Program-made: the position numbers and the translations under genes | NCBI GenBank assembly: GCA_964649415.1 | Contig: CAZYSK010000031.1 | Coordinates: 1-64,000, forward strand | DNA from: CAZYSK01 sp964649415 | GTDB taxonomy: Bacteria > Chloroflexota > Anaerolineae > B4-G1 | Reading direction: 5' to 3' | DNA length: 64,000 nucleotides | Notes under the pieces: generated by a model | Seen by the model: only the letters and a program-made list of their open reading frames with translations | Told to the model about the DNA's origin: nothing | Databases searched by the model: none | Part shown: in pieces, positions 50,152 through 58,082 of the stretch | Layout of the letters: every line of letters begins with the position of its first letter | Position numbering within the stretch: position 1 is the first letter of the stretch

Positions 50152-51405
50152 GTGATTGGAAAAGGATATACGGATAAGTCTCTAACTGAAGCCGAGGTGC
50201 GCGAGATCGTGACGCAAGCGTTCGGCGAGCACGACGTGACTGGCAAGCGGGTGCTGTTCATCGCGCCGGATGCGACGCGCTCCGCGCCAATGCCGCTGAT
50301 GTTCCGCGTGTTCCACGAGGCCATCGGTGGGCGGGCCGCCGCATTGGATTACCTGATCGCCCTGGGTACGCACCAGCCGATGGACGATGGACAGCTCAGC
50401 AAGCTCTTCGGTCTCGCCCCTGACGAACGCGCGGGCCGATACGCCGGCGTCAATATCTACAACCACGAATGGGGCATTCCAGAGACGTTCAAGCGTATCG
50501 GCACCATCCCCGCGTCCGAGATCGAGGCGCTCACCGGCGGGCTGATGTGTATGGACGTGCCGGTCACGGTCAACGGGATGCTGTTCGACTACGACCTGGT
50601 CATCGTCTGTGGCCCGACCTTTCCCCACGAGGTGGTGGGCTTCTCGGGGGGCAACAAGTACTTCTTCCCGGGCGTCGCCGGCCCGGAGGTGATCAACTTC
50701 TCCCACTGGCTGGGGGCGGTGATCACCAGCCGGGCGGTGATCGGGACCAAGCACACGCCGGTGCGCCAGGTGATCGACCGCGCCGCGTCGTTCGTCGACG
50801 TGCCCAAGCTGTGCTTCAGCATGGTGGTCAGGGGACACGATGATCTGGTGGGGCTATACTTCGGCACGCCGGAGGCGGCCTACGAGGCGGCGGCGGACCT
50901 CTCGGCCAGGCACCACATTGTGTACGTGGACCGGCCATACAGGCGCGTGCTGTCTGTCATGCCGACGATGTACGACGATCTGTGGACCGCCGCCAAGGGG
51001 ATGTACAAGGTGGAGCCCGCCGTCGCCGACGACGGTGAGGTGGTCATCTACGCCCCGCACATCACCGAGGTCTCCTACACGCACGGGAAGATCCTGGACG
51101 AAATCGGGTACCACGTGCGCGACTATTTCCTGGAGCACTGGGATCGCTTTGAGGGCTATCCTTGGGGTGTGCTGGCTCATTCCACCCATCTGTGCGGCTG
51201 CGGCACGTGCGAGGGGGGCGTGGAGCGCCCGCGCATCCGCGTCACCCTGGCAACCGGCATCCCCCGCGAGCGCTGCGAGCGCATCGGCCTGGGCTACCTC
51301 GACCCGGCCACCGTGGACGTGGAGGCGTGGGCCGGTCGGGAGGAGGAGGGGGTTCTGTTGGTGCGGCGGGCGGGAGAGCGGCTATACCGGCTACGTGATG
51401 CGTAG
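50152..51405 (+). CDS. LarA-family nickel-pincer racemase/epimerase homologue
   Basis: 417 residues. His74 (ALGTHQPM), His159 and Lys169 (FPHEVVGFSGGNKYFFPGVAG) and His185 (INFSHWLG) reproduce the spacing of His174, Lys184 and His200 of lactate racemase LarA, whose Lys carries the nickel pincer nucleotide. APDATRSAPMP is the substrate region. LarA relatives racemise or epimerise various 2-hydroxyacids, so the substrate need not be lactate. The cofactor-making genes larB, larC and larE are not in the window. GTG start with TGGAG upstream. A GlcD-type 2-hydroxyacid oxidase is encoded at the other end of the window. Confidence 0.85.
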   Translation: MIGKGYTDKSLTEAEVREIVTQAFGEHDVTGKRVLFIAPDATRSAPMPLMFRVFHEAIGGRAAALDYLIALGTHQPMDDGQLSKLFGLAPDERAGRYAGVNIYNHEWGIPETFKRIGTIPASEIEALTGGLMCMDVPVTVNGMLFDYDLVIVCGPTFPHEVVGFSGGNKYFFPGVAGPEVINFSHWLGAVITSRAVIGTKHTPVRQVIDRAASFVDVPKLCFSMVVRGHDDLVGLYFGTPEAAYEAAADLSARHHIVYVDRPYRRVLSVMPTMYDDLWTAAKGMYKVEPAVADDGEVVIYAPHITEVSYTHGKILDEIGYHVRDYFLEHWDRFEGYPWGVLAHSTHLCGCGTCEGGVERPRIRVTLATGIPRERCERIGLGYLDPATVDVEAWAGREEEGVLLVRRAGERLYRLRDA

Positions 51406-51450
51406 CGCGTGCTACGTGTTGCGTATTTCGTGATCCGTGTTGCGTGATTG
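51400..51450. repeat. CGTGTTG 7-base array
   Basis: Units CGTGTTG, CGTATTT, CGTGATC, CGTGTTG, CGTGATT with an exact 7-base period directly after the LarA-like stop codon. Confidence 0.8.
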
Positions 51451-51453
51451 GGT

Positions 51454-51933
51454 ATGGGTGTGATGACTTACGAGGAGTGGCTGGACTCCATTCCGCCGGA
51501 ATTCACCGACGACCCGCTTTGGCGGATGGAGGTCTATCGGCTGGCTGTCTTTTCCAGTGACCTGGCCTGGCAAGACGTATCGAAAATGATGAAGGACAGG
51601 CGCACGATCAAGATCGCCGACCAACTCTATCGGGCTGTCGGCTCAATCGGGGCCAATATCTCTGAGGGATACAGCCGTCGCTCGGACAGAGACCAGGCCC
51701 GCTTGTACGAATACGCTCTTGGCTCGGCCCGTGAAGCTCGAGGCTGGTACCGTCAGGGACGGCATGTACTCTCGGAGGATGTGGCGACACATCGGATCAG
51801 GCTCTTGACTCAGATCATTCGTCTACTCATGAGAATCATACCGGCCAGGCGTGGCAGCAAGCTGAGGGAGGGGGAGCCTTCCTATGCGGTGGATGCTGGG
51901 GACCTGCTGAGCAATCCCCCTATACCGACGTAA
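51454..51933 (+). CDS. Four-helix bundle protein (23S rRNA intervening-sequence protein family)
   Basis: 159 residues. WRMEVYRLAVFSSDLAWQDVSKM, IKIADQLYRAVGSIGANISEGYSRRSDRDQARLYEYALGSAREARGWY and HRIRLLTQIIRLLMRII are the helices of the S23/intervening-sequence protein family, with the hallmark SIGANISEGY. The role of these proteins is unknown; they occur both inside rRNA intervening sequences and free in genomes, as here. Both gene ends abut 7-base arrays, and the final residues (LSNPPIPT) run into one. A later Met three codons on is an alternative start. Confidence 0.83.
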   Translation: MGVMTYEEWLDSIPPEFTDDPLWRMEVYRLAVFSSDLAWQDVSKMMKDRRTIKIADQLYRAVGSIGANISEGYSRRSDRDQARLYEYALGSAREARGWYRQGRHVLSEDVATHRIRLLTQIIRLLMRIIPARRGSKLREGEPSYAVDAGDLLSNPPIPT

Positions 51934-51954
51934 CACGCAACACGCAACACGTAC
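51928..51954. repeat. ACGCAAC 7-base array
   Basis: Units ACGTAAC, ACGCAAC, ACGCAAC, ACG at the stop codon of the four-helix protein gene. It is close to the reverse complement of the array at 51400-51450, so the gene is bracketed by inverted arrays. Confidence 0.75.
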
Positions 51955-51984
51955 TCTGGGAAACCTAGATTGGAGGAAGGGAAA

Positions 51985-53460
51985 ATGAATCAGGAAGCGA
52001 AGCAGTGTGACCTCGGCCTCATCGGCCTGGCCGTGATGGGGCAGAACCTGGTGCTGAATATGGACGATCACGGCTTCAAGGTGGCGGTGTTCAACCGCAC
52101 CGTGTCGAAGGTGGACGACTTCGTCGACGGCAACGCGAGGGGAACGCAGGTGGTCGGCACGCACTCCGTCGAGGAACTCGTCGGCGCGCTCAAGCGGCCC
52201 CGCCGGGTGATGCTGATGGTCAAGGCCGGGCAGCCCGTGGACGCGTTCATCGAGCAGTTGATCCCGCACCTGGAGGCGGGTGACATCATCATCGACGGCG
52301 GCAACTCCAACTACCACGACACGATGCGCCGCACCGAGCACGTCGAGTCCAAGGGCCTGCTCTACATCGGCACCGGCGTCTCAGGGGGCGAGGAGGGGGC
52401 GCGACACGGGCCATCGATCATGCCCGGCGGGTCACCGGCTGCCTGGCCGCACGTCAAGCCAATCTTCCAGGCCATCGCTGCCAAGGTGCCGGAGGGCGAT
52501 CCCGACGGCGCTCCCTGCTGCGACTGGGTGGGCGAGAACGGCGCGGGTCACTTCGTCAAGATGACGCACAATGGCATCGAGTACGGCGACATGCAGCTCA
52601 TCTGCGAGTCCTACTACCTGATGAAGCATCTGCTGGGCCTGGGCAACGAGGAGATGCACCAGGTCTTCGCCCGGTGGAACGAGGGCAAGCTCGACTCGTA
52701 CCTGATCGAGATCACGCGCGACATCCTGGGCTACAGGGACGCGGACGGGGCGTACGTCGTGGACCAGATCCTCGACACCGCCGGGCAGAAGGGCACCGGC
52801 AAGTGGACGGCCGTCTCGGCGCTGGACATGGGCATCCCGCTGACCCTGATCACGGAGGCGGTGCTGGCGCGTTTCCTCTCGGCACTGAAGGAGGAGCGCG
52901 TGGTGGCCTCGGAGGTGCTCTCTGGCCCCGATCCCGCGTTCGCTGGCGACCGGCAGGCGTTCGTCAGCGACATCCACGATGCGCTGTATGCCTCCAAGAT
53001 CATCTCCTACACGCAGGGCTACATGCTCATGCGGGCGGCGGCGGCCGAGTACGGCTGGAACCTGAACAACGGTGGCATCGCGCTGATGTGGCGCGGCGGG
53101 TGCATCATCCGCTCTGCCTTCCTGGGCAAGATCAAGGATGCCTTCGACAAGAACCCGAACCTGGACAACCTGCTGCTCGACGACTACTTCAGGACGGAGG
53201 TCGACGGGGCGCAGGCGGCGTGGCGGCGCGTGGTCGCTCGCGCGGTCGAGGCGGGCTTGCCCGTCCCGGCTATTTCCAGCGCGCTGGCGTTCTACGACGG
53301 CTACCGGCGTGGGCGGCTGTCGGCCAACCTGCTCCAGGCCCAGCGGGATTACTTCGGCGCGCACACCTACGAGCGCGTGGACAGGCCGCGTGGCGAGTTC
53401 TTCCACACCAACTGGACCGGGTTGGGGGGAGATGTGACCTCTAGCTCGTATCAGGCGTAG
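51985..53460 (+). CDS. gnd: 6-phosphogluconate dehydrogenase (decarboxylating)
   Basis: 491 residues, the long form. LGLIGLAVMGQNLVLNMDDHGF and FNRTVSKVDDF (NADP site), DIIIDGGNSNYHDT, GVSGGEEGARHGPSIMPGG, and the catalytic Lys and His region GAGHFVKMTHNGIEYGDMQLICE, then KGTGKWTAVSALDMGIP, are all standard. It oxidises 6-phosphogluconate to ribulose-5-phosphate, CO2 and NADPH in the pentose phosphate pathway. GGAGG and an ATG at MNQEAKQ set the start. A perfect hairpin follows the stop. Confidence 0.96.
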   Translation: MNQEAKQCDLGLIGLAVMGQNLVLNMDDHGFKVAVFNRTVSKVDDFVDGNARGTQVVGTHSVEELVGALKRPRRVMLMVKAGQPVDAFIEQLIPHLEAGDIIIDGGNSNYHDTMRRTEHVESKGLLYIGTGVSGGEEGARHGPSIMPGGSPAAWPHVKPIFQAIAAKVPEGDPDGAPCCDWVGENGAGHFVKMTHNGIEYGDMQLICESYYLMKHLLGLGNEEMHQVFARWNEGKLDSYLIEITRDILGYRDADGAYVVDQILDTAGQKGTGKWTAVSALDMGIPLTLITEAVLARFLSALKEERVVASEVLSGPDPAFAGDRQAFVSDIHDALYASKIISYTQGYMLMRAAAAEYGWNLNNGGIALMWRGGCIIRSAFLGKIKDAFDKNPNLDNLLLDDYFRTEVDGAQAAWRRVVARAVEAGLPVPAISSALAFYDGYRRGRLSANLLQAQRDYFGAHTYERVDRPRGEFFHTNWTGLGGDVTSSSYQA

Positions 53461-53468
53461 GGCATATC

Positions 53469-53501
53469 AGAAACCAGGTTTCTCCAGGAAACCTGGTTTC
53501 T
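53469..53501 (+). terminator. Perfect AGAAACCAGGTTTC hairpin, possible terminator
   Basis: AGAAACCAGGTTTC, loop TCCAG, GAAACCTGGTTTCT: a 14-pair perfect stem with TTCC after it, nine bases beyond the gnd stop. It belongs to a dispersed repeat family, so termination is one possible function only. Confidence 0.5.
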
Positions 53502-53511
53502 TCCGCACTAT

Positions 53512-53664
53512 TGGAGAAGCACAAACGCGATTGGAAATCGCGGCTACGGCGTCGCTATTGGAGAGGCACAAGCGCGATTGGAAATCGCGGCTACGGCGTC
53601 GCTATTGGAGAGGCACGAGCGCGATTGGAAATCGCGGCTACAGCGTCGCTATTGGAGAAGGACA
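53512..53664. repeat. 47-base tandem repeat, about three copies
   Basis: ATTGGAAATCGCGGCTACGG, CGTCGCTATTGGAGA, then GGCACAAGCGCG, repeated exactly every 47 bases (units begin at 53530, 53577 and 53624). Each unit contains TTGGAGA, a ribosome-site-like sequence, and the last one serves the phosphofructokinase gene. 47 is not a multiple of three, which argues against coding. Confidence 0.88.
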
Positions 53665-53665
53665 G

Positions 53666-54943
53666 ATGGCACAAGCGAGAAACGTACTCGTCGCTCAGTC
53701 GGGCGGCCCGTCGCCCGTGATCAACAACTCGTTGCGCGGCGTCGTCGAGACCTGCCGGGCGATGCCGGAGCACTTCGGCACCGTCTACGCGGGATACCAC
53801 GGCATCGAGGGCGTGCTCAGAGAGGAACTGCTGGATCTCTCCGCCCAGAATGCTGAGGAGATCGCCTTGCTGCGCACGACCCCAGCCGCCGGGGCAGTCG
53901 GCACTTGCCGCTACAAGCTGAAAGCGGGCCAGCAGGAGGACTTCGAGCGCATCGTCGAGGTCTTCAAGGCCCACGACGTGGGCTACTTCTTCTACATCGG
54001 CGGCAACGACTCCATGGACACGGCCCACAAAGTGGCGCGGTTGGCGCACGAGCGCGGGCTAGAACTGGTCTCGACCGGTGTGCCCAAGACGATTGACAAC
54101 GACGTCGGAGACAGCGCCTTCAAGCTCATCGACCACACCCCCGGCTACGGAAGCGTGGCCCGCTACTGGGCGCTCATCGTCCAGAACGCGGATCAGGAGA
54201 ACGCCGGCGCCTGCCCGTCTGACCCGGTGCTGGTGCTGCAGGCCATGGGGCGCAAGATCGGCTTTATCCCCGCCGCCGCCCGCCTGGCCGATCCCGGGCG
54301 GGGGATGCCGCTGCTCATATTCCTGCGCGAGTCAGGGCTCACGCTGGAGGAGTTGGCCGACCGGGTCAACGACACGCTCAAGGAACGGGGCCGGGCTATC
54401 GTCGTCGTCAGCGAGGGCTTCGACGTGGGCGAGATCGGCGAGCGGAAAGACTCCTTCGGCCACACGATGTTCTCCTCCAGCCAGATGAGCGTGGAACAGA
54501 CCATCGTCAACTACCTGAACGAGGTGGGGCTGGCAGCGCGGGGCAACGTCCCCGGCACCGACCAGCGTGACAGCATCATCTACGCCTCGACGGTGGACCT
54601 GGAGGAGGCCTACCGGGTGGGCCGTCAGGCAGCCTTCATCGCCGCCGAGGACGGATCCGGCTACATGGCGACCATGTTGCGCGAGCCAGGCCACGTCTAC
54701 CGGGTGCGCTATGACAAGGTCTCCCTGGAGCAGGTGGCCAACTCGGAGCGCGCCTTTCCCGAGGCTTGGATCGCCCCCTCGCGCACCGACGTCACCGACG
54801 ACTTCGTGCGCTACGCCCGCCCGCTCATCGGTGAGGATTGGCCCAGCGTGCCGCTGGTGAACGGGATCCAGCGCTTTGCCCGTTTCGAGCCGATCTTCGC
54901 GCCGAGGCGGCTGCCGGAATACGTCCCGCAGGCGTACCGCTAG
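53666..54943 (+). CDS. Phosphofructokinase, pyrophosphate-dependent type
   Basis: 425 residues. NVLVAQSGGPSPVINNSLRGV opens the PFK fold. IGGNDSMDTAHKVA and VPKTIDNDVGDS replace the GGDGS and PGTIDND of ATP enzymes: Asp at the position of Gly104 and Lys at that of Gly124 (E. coli numbering) are the recognised markers of pyrophosphate use. QAMGRKIGFIPAAARLADPGRGMP and the substrate-binding SEGFDVGE follow. It interconverts fructose-6-phosphate and fructose-1,6-bisphosphate. The ATG and its GGAGAAGG ribosome site fall at the end of a 47-base tandem repeat; earlier start codons in the repeat are unlikely. Partner gnd lies upstream. Confidence 0.9.
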   Translation: MAQARNVLVAQSGGPSPVINNSLRGVVETCRAMPEHFGTVYAGYHGIEGVLREELLDLSAQNAEEIALLRTTPAAGAVGTCRYKLKAGQQEDFERIVEVFKAHDVGYFFYIGGNDSMDTAHKVARLAHERGLELVSTGVPKTIDNDVGDSAFKLIDHTPGYGSVARYWALIVQNADQENAGACPSDPVLVLQAMGRKIGFIPAAARLADPGRGMPLLIFLRESGLTLEELADRVNDTLKERGRAIVVVSEGFDVGEIGERKDSFGHTMFSSSQMSVEQTIVNYLNEVGLAARGNVPGTDQRDSIIYASTVDLEEAYRVGRQAAFIAAEDGSGYMATMLREPGHVYRVRYDKVSLEQVANSERAFPEAWIAPSRTDVTDDFVRYARPLIGEDWPSVPLVNGIQRFARFEPIFAPRRLPEYVPQAYR

Positions 54944-55068
54944 GCGTCAAACGTCGGGCGTCAAACGTCAGGAGCATCGCGTGGGGAGAGGACAAGGAGA
55001 CAAGGGGACAAGCGGCGGAGCCTGACGAATGACGTTTGACGAATGACGAGTGACGCTTGACTTCCGCC
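54944..55068. repeat. Cluster of 7-base arrays
   Basis: Starts at the PFK stop: GCGTCAAACGTCGGGCGTC, AAACGTCAGG; then GGACAAGGAGACAAGGGGAC; then TGACGAATGACGTTTGACG, AATGACGAGTGACG. Three distinct 7-base consensus sequences follow one another in the convergent gap between PFK and the zinc-ribbon gene. Confidence 0.8.
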
Positions 55069-55108
55069 CTCCCGGCCAGGAAGCGGGACTCCGAGAGGCG
55101 ATTGTGAG

Positions 55109-56209
55109 TCAGTCCTGGGCCGATCGCCGGTTGAAGGCCCACACGCCGATCGCGGGGATGGGTGCCAGGATCGCCAGCAGCAGGCCGATGACCAGTATCA
55201 CGCCTCCCACGGCGGCCACCGGCGGGAGCGCGGCGCCCAGCAACGCCATCAGGCCACCCAACACGAACAGGAGCACGGCCACGCCGCCCAGGATCAGCGA
55301 GGTGACGTTCGCCTTGCGCGCCGATGCCCGCCGCACGCCGCTCACGCGCCCGCTCTGTCCGTTGATCAGCACCGGCCACGCGCGCTCCCCCTCGCGGTAC
55401 CAGGTGACGTAGGCTGGCAGCAGCAGCAACGTCCAGTTGAGGTCGCTGTACTGGGCCTCAATCGTGAAATCGCGGATGTGATCGGCCCCGGTCGCCCTGC
55501 TGCACTCCTGCCCGGCGGCGCGCAAGAAGGCGCTCTCTGCCCCGGGCCAGGCGGCCTCCGGCTCCAGCGACGGGATGCGCACGGCGGACTCGGACGCCGC
55601 CTCTGGGCTGTAGGGGACGCGCTCGCTGAGGTTGAACTGGCCCAGTCGGCGCATCAGCGCACGGTGATCGTCCAGCGCGGGCGCGACCAGATTCTCGTAG
55701 GCGCGATGGAGCCGCCCCACACGCGGCTCCCAGCGTATCCGGTCTTCCTTCACCTCCTGCGAGCGCCATCCTCCCCGGTCGCTGTAGCGGTCCTGGTAGC
55801 TGACGGCCTGGTAGTCGAAGCCCGCGTCCGCGCGCCAGGCCCCTTCGACCCCACCGTCCACCAGCCAGAGCGGGATCAGGTAGCGCCGGGCGCGCCGCGC
55901 CAGCACGTCGGCCTTCAACTCGGCGGGGCGAAACCAGGTGCCCTGCGACCACCGGTCCAGGATCGCCGCCAGCCTCTGCTTCTGGACCGTGTAGGCCAGC
56001 ACCTGCTCGGGCGGCTCCTGCCGCAGATAGGCCGGCTGCGGCGTGACCGGGCCCTGCAAGCACAGCGGGCACAGGGAAGGAATCGCGTCCTCCGGCACCA
56101 GGTGCGCCTCTCCACAATGCGCGCAATGCACCGCCGTCAGGGCCACCCCCCAGACTGCCGCCACGTCCGTCGCTTCCTGGGCCAAGTCCACCTGCTCCGC
56201 ATCTGTCAT
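55109..56209 (-). CDS. Zinc-ribbon membrane protein A
   Basis: 366 residues. VHCAHCGEAHLVPEDAIPSLCPLCLQG is a CxxC..CxxC zinc ribbon at residues 28-51. A soluble central region includes YLIPLWLVDGGVEGAWRADAGFDYQAV and DHIRDFTIEAQYSDLNWTLLLLPAYVTWYREGERAWPVLINGQSGRVSG. Two C-terminal transmembrane helices follow (LILGGVAVLLFVLGGLMALL, VILVIGLLLAILAPIPAIGVWAF). No known function; zinc-ribbon transmembrane proteins of this kind are common in Chloroflexota as far as I recall. GGGAGGTAG precedes ATG. It is homologous to the next gene on the strand. Confidence 0.72.
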   Translation of the reverse strand: MTDAEQVDLAQEATDVAAVWGVALTAVHCAHCGEAHLVPEDAIPSLCPLCLQGPVTPQPAYLRQEPPEQVLAYTVQKQRLAAILDRWSQGTWFRPAELKADVLARRARRYLIPLWLVDGGVEGAWRADAGFDYQAVSYQDRYSDRGGWRSQEVKEDRIRWEPRVGRLHRAYENLVAPALDDHRALMRRLGQFNLSERVPYSPEAASESAVRIPSLEPEAAWPGAESAFLRAAGQECSRATGADHIRDFTIEAQYSDLNWTLLLLPAYVTWYREGERAWPVLINGQSGRVSGVRRASARKANVTSLILGGVAVLLFVLGGLMALLGAALPPVAAVGGVILVIGLLLAILAPIPAIGVWAFNRRSAQD

Positions 56210-56223
56210 ATCTACCTCCCGAG

Positions 56224-56450
56224 TCGACCGTCAAACGTCAGGCGTCAAACGTCGAGCGTCATTCGTCAAACGTCAAGCGTCATTCGTCAAACGTCAAGCG
56301 TCAGGCCCTGCTCCTTGCTTCCTGCGTCTTGCATCCCGAGAAACCAGGTTTTCGGCGATGTACATCGCTTGAAAAAACCTGGTTTCGGCGCCTCCTGCCC
56401 CTTGTCCCCCTGTCTCCTTGTCCCCTTGTCTCTTTGTCTCCCCTTCATCC
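56224..56450. repeat. CGTCAAA array, AGAAACCAGGTTTT hairpin and TTGTCCCC array
   Basis: 56224-56300: about ten units of CGTCAAA, CGTCAGG, CGTCGAG, CGTCATT with a 7-base period. 56334-56388: hairpin GAGAAACCAGGTTTTC..GAAAAAACCTGGTTTC with the inner palindrome GCGATGTACATCGC. 56395-56450: TTGTCCCC, CTGTCTCC, TTGTCCCC, TTGTCTCT with an 8-base period, running into the 3' end of zinc-ribbon gene B. Confidence 0.82.
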
Positions 56451-57740
56451 CTCCTCCGACTTCCGCGCCTTCTGGAACAGGACAATCGCCCCGACCAGCC
56501 CGGCCACCAGCAGGATGAAGCCCAGCACGAGACCGACGGTGCCGATGCCGCCCACGGGTATCGTCAGCAGGCCCAGCAGACCCAGGCACGCCCCCGGCAC
56601 GAACATGGCCGCGATGGCCAGCCATACCCGCACCCACTCCACCGGCTTCTGCCCGGCTACGTGTCCCGTCTGGCCGTTGACCATCACCTGGAACGTGCGG
56701 CCCTCGAAGGGATAGGAGGCCAGGTAGACCGGCAGCAGGACGTAGCGCCAGCGCTCATCGGCGAAATCGGCCGTCATGCGGAAGTTCCGCACGTGGGAGG
56801 AGCCGGTGTCGCTGTAGCAGGCCCGCTTGGCCTGCTTCCGCATGTTTTCCTTGGCGACGTCCCACGCTGGCTGCAATTGCACGTCGTAGGCCTTGGCCTG
56901 CCAGCCGGCCAGGTAGCCGGGATCGTATTCCACCAGTCCATCCAGGTCGAAAGGTACGACTTCGCTCAATATGGCCTCGTTCACGTGGGCCGTGCCTGCC
57001 ATAAGGTGATCGTTGATCGACAGGTGCACCCGCCCGGATCGCCAGCGCCACTTGATCACGGTGCGCGTCTTCCATTCCCCGTTCGATGAGCGGTAACGCT
57101 CGGTCCTCGGCGTGCCGACCTCCGCCTTCCAATCCGCGCCGATGCGCGCGTCGAAAGTCCAGTAGGGGAGGTAGATGCCGGCCAGCTCCCGCAGCGCTCG
57201 CACGTTGCGCAGCTCGGGCGGATGCATCCAGCCCCGTCCCAGCCACTCGGCCACCTGCGCCTGGCAGCACTGCTTGTCCACGACGAAGGGGATCAGCGCG
57301 GTCGGACGGAGCACGTCGCCCGCGATGTCGCGGGCCAGCACGCGGTTCGAGCCGCAGAAGGCGCACGTGCTCGTCAGCGCGTCCGGCGCGACGGCGACGG
57401 TGGCTCCGCACGACTCGCACACCAATTCGCGCCGCTCCTCCCCCCAGCCGTACTGGGCGCGCGCCATCGTCTCCAGCGTGAACTCGAACTCGGCCGCCGC
57501 CTGCCCCACTTCCTCGGCCGCGATGTCCTGCGCGCGGCCGCAGTAGGGGCACGTCAGTTGATGTTGGGTGGCGCTGTATTCGATGGTGCCACCGCAGTAG
57601 CGGCATTTGAAGGAGCGCGTCTCCTCCGGCTCCTCCTCGGGGGCCGGCGCATAGACTTCGATGCCCTCCACCAGCGAAGGCACGGGGACGAAGCCCTCAG
57701 GGGGTGGCCAGAGGGCGGGGGATGGGGTGCTGCTGTCCAT
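56445..57740 (-). CDS. Zinc-ribbon membrane protein B
   Basis: 431 residues. Two zinc ribbons: FKCRYCGGTIEYSATQHQLTCPYCGRA (about 44-71) and LVCESCGATVAVAPDALTSTCAFCGSNRV (about 105-133), the second followed by the PFVVDKQCCQAQVAEWL segment. The central region YLPYWTFDARIGADWKAEVG and MTADFADERWRYVLLPVYLASYPFEGRTFQVMVNGQTGHVAG aligns with protein A, and two to three transmembrane helices end the protein. An acidic Pro-rich N-terminus precedes the first ribbon. Function unknown; resembles proteins annotated as TFIIB-type or PriA-like zinc-ribbon proteins without their catalytic parts. Confidence 0.75.
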   Translation of the reverse strand: MDSSTPSPALWPPPEGFVPVPSLVEGIEVYAPAPEEEPEETRSFKCRYCGGTIEYSATQHQLTCPYCGRAQDIAAEEVGQAAAEFEFTLETMARAQYGWGEERRELVCESCGATVAVAPDALTSTCAFCGSNRVLARDIAGDVLRPTALIPFVVDKQCCQAQVAEWLGRGWMHPPELRNVRALRELAGIYLPYWTFDARIGADWKAEVGTPRTERYRSSNGEWKTRTVIKWRWRSGRVHLSINDHLMAGTAHVNEAILSEVVPFDLDGLVEYDPGYLAGWQAKAYDVQLQPAWDVAKENMRKQAKRACYSDTGSSHVRNFRMTADFADERWRYVLLPVYLASYPFEGRTFQVMVNGQTGHVAGQKPVEWVRVWLAIAAMFVPGACLGLLGLLTIPVGGIGTVGLVLGFILLVAGLVGAIVLFQKARKSEEG

Positions 57741-57767
57741 TGGGCGACTCCTGGCAGGACTATGGGT

Positions 57768-57860
57768 AACGCATAATGCGGGCAGCGTGTTGCGTATTTC
57801 GTGATCCGTGAGACACAGCGCAATGACTACGCATCACGCAACACGCATCACGCAGTACGT
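57768..57860. repeat. ACGCATC/CGTGATC 7-base arrays
   Basis: Units ACGCATC, ACGCAAC, ACGCATC, ACGCAGT, ACG and, in the opposite sense just before, TGTTGCGTATTTCGTGATCC. Both senses of the same 7-base consensus occur within 90 bases, as around the four-helix protein gene. Confidence 0.8.
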
Positions 57861-57909
57861 ATCAAACTGCCGCTATTGTACGCGATGCGGCCAGAGCCGT
57901 CAAGCGCCA

Positions 57910-58004
57910 ACGGCACTCCGGCAGACCTGGCGGACGGGTGTCGCCGACCGCAGCGGTCGGTAGCCGCCCTACAGACGCAAAATCTTGCGTCTCTACCACT
58001 ACGA
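57910..58004. repeat. About 100-base composite dispersed element, copy B (inverted)
   Basis: Reverse complement of the element at 23824-23922: it reads ACGGCACTCCGGCAGACCTG at one end and TCTCTACCACTACGAA at the other, with GCCGACCGCAGCGGTCGG and AGACGCAAAATCTTGCGTCT between. It lies just upstream of the kinase gene. Otherwise 57741-58082 holds no gene. Confidence 0.75.
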
Positions 58005-58082
58005 ACCCAAGGTGGCGTGATTCGCGCGAAGGTGAGACCGGCAGGTTGCCCGGATGGGCGATCTGTGCTAGACTATTTGGGG

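Noticed and set aside
53512..53665. N-terminal extension of phosphofructokinase through the 47-base repeats
   Set aside because: The repeat period is not a multiple of three, the repeats are open in several frames, and a good ribosome site sits just before the conserved MAQARNVLVAQSGG start.
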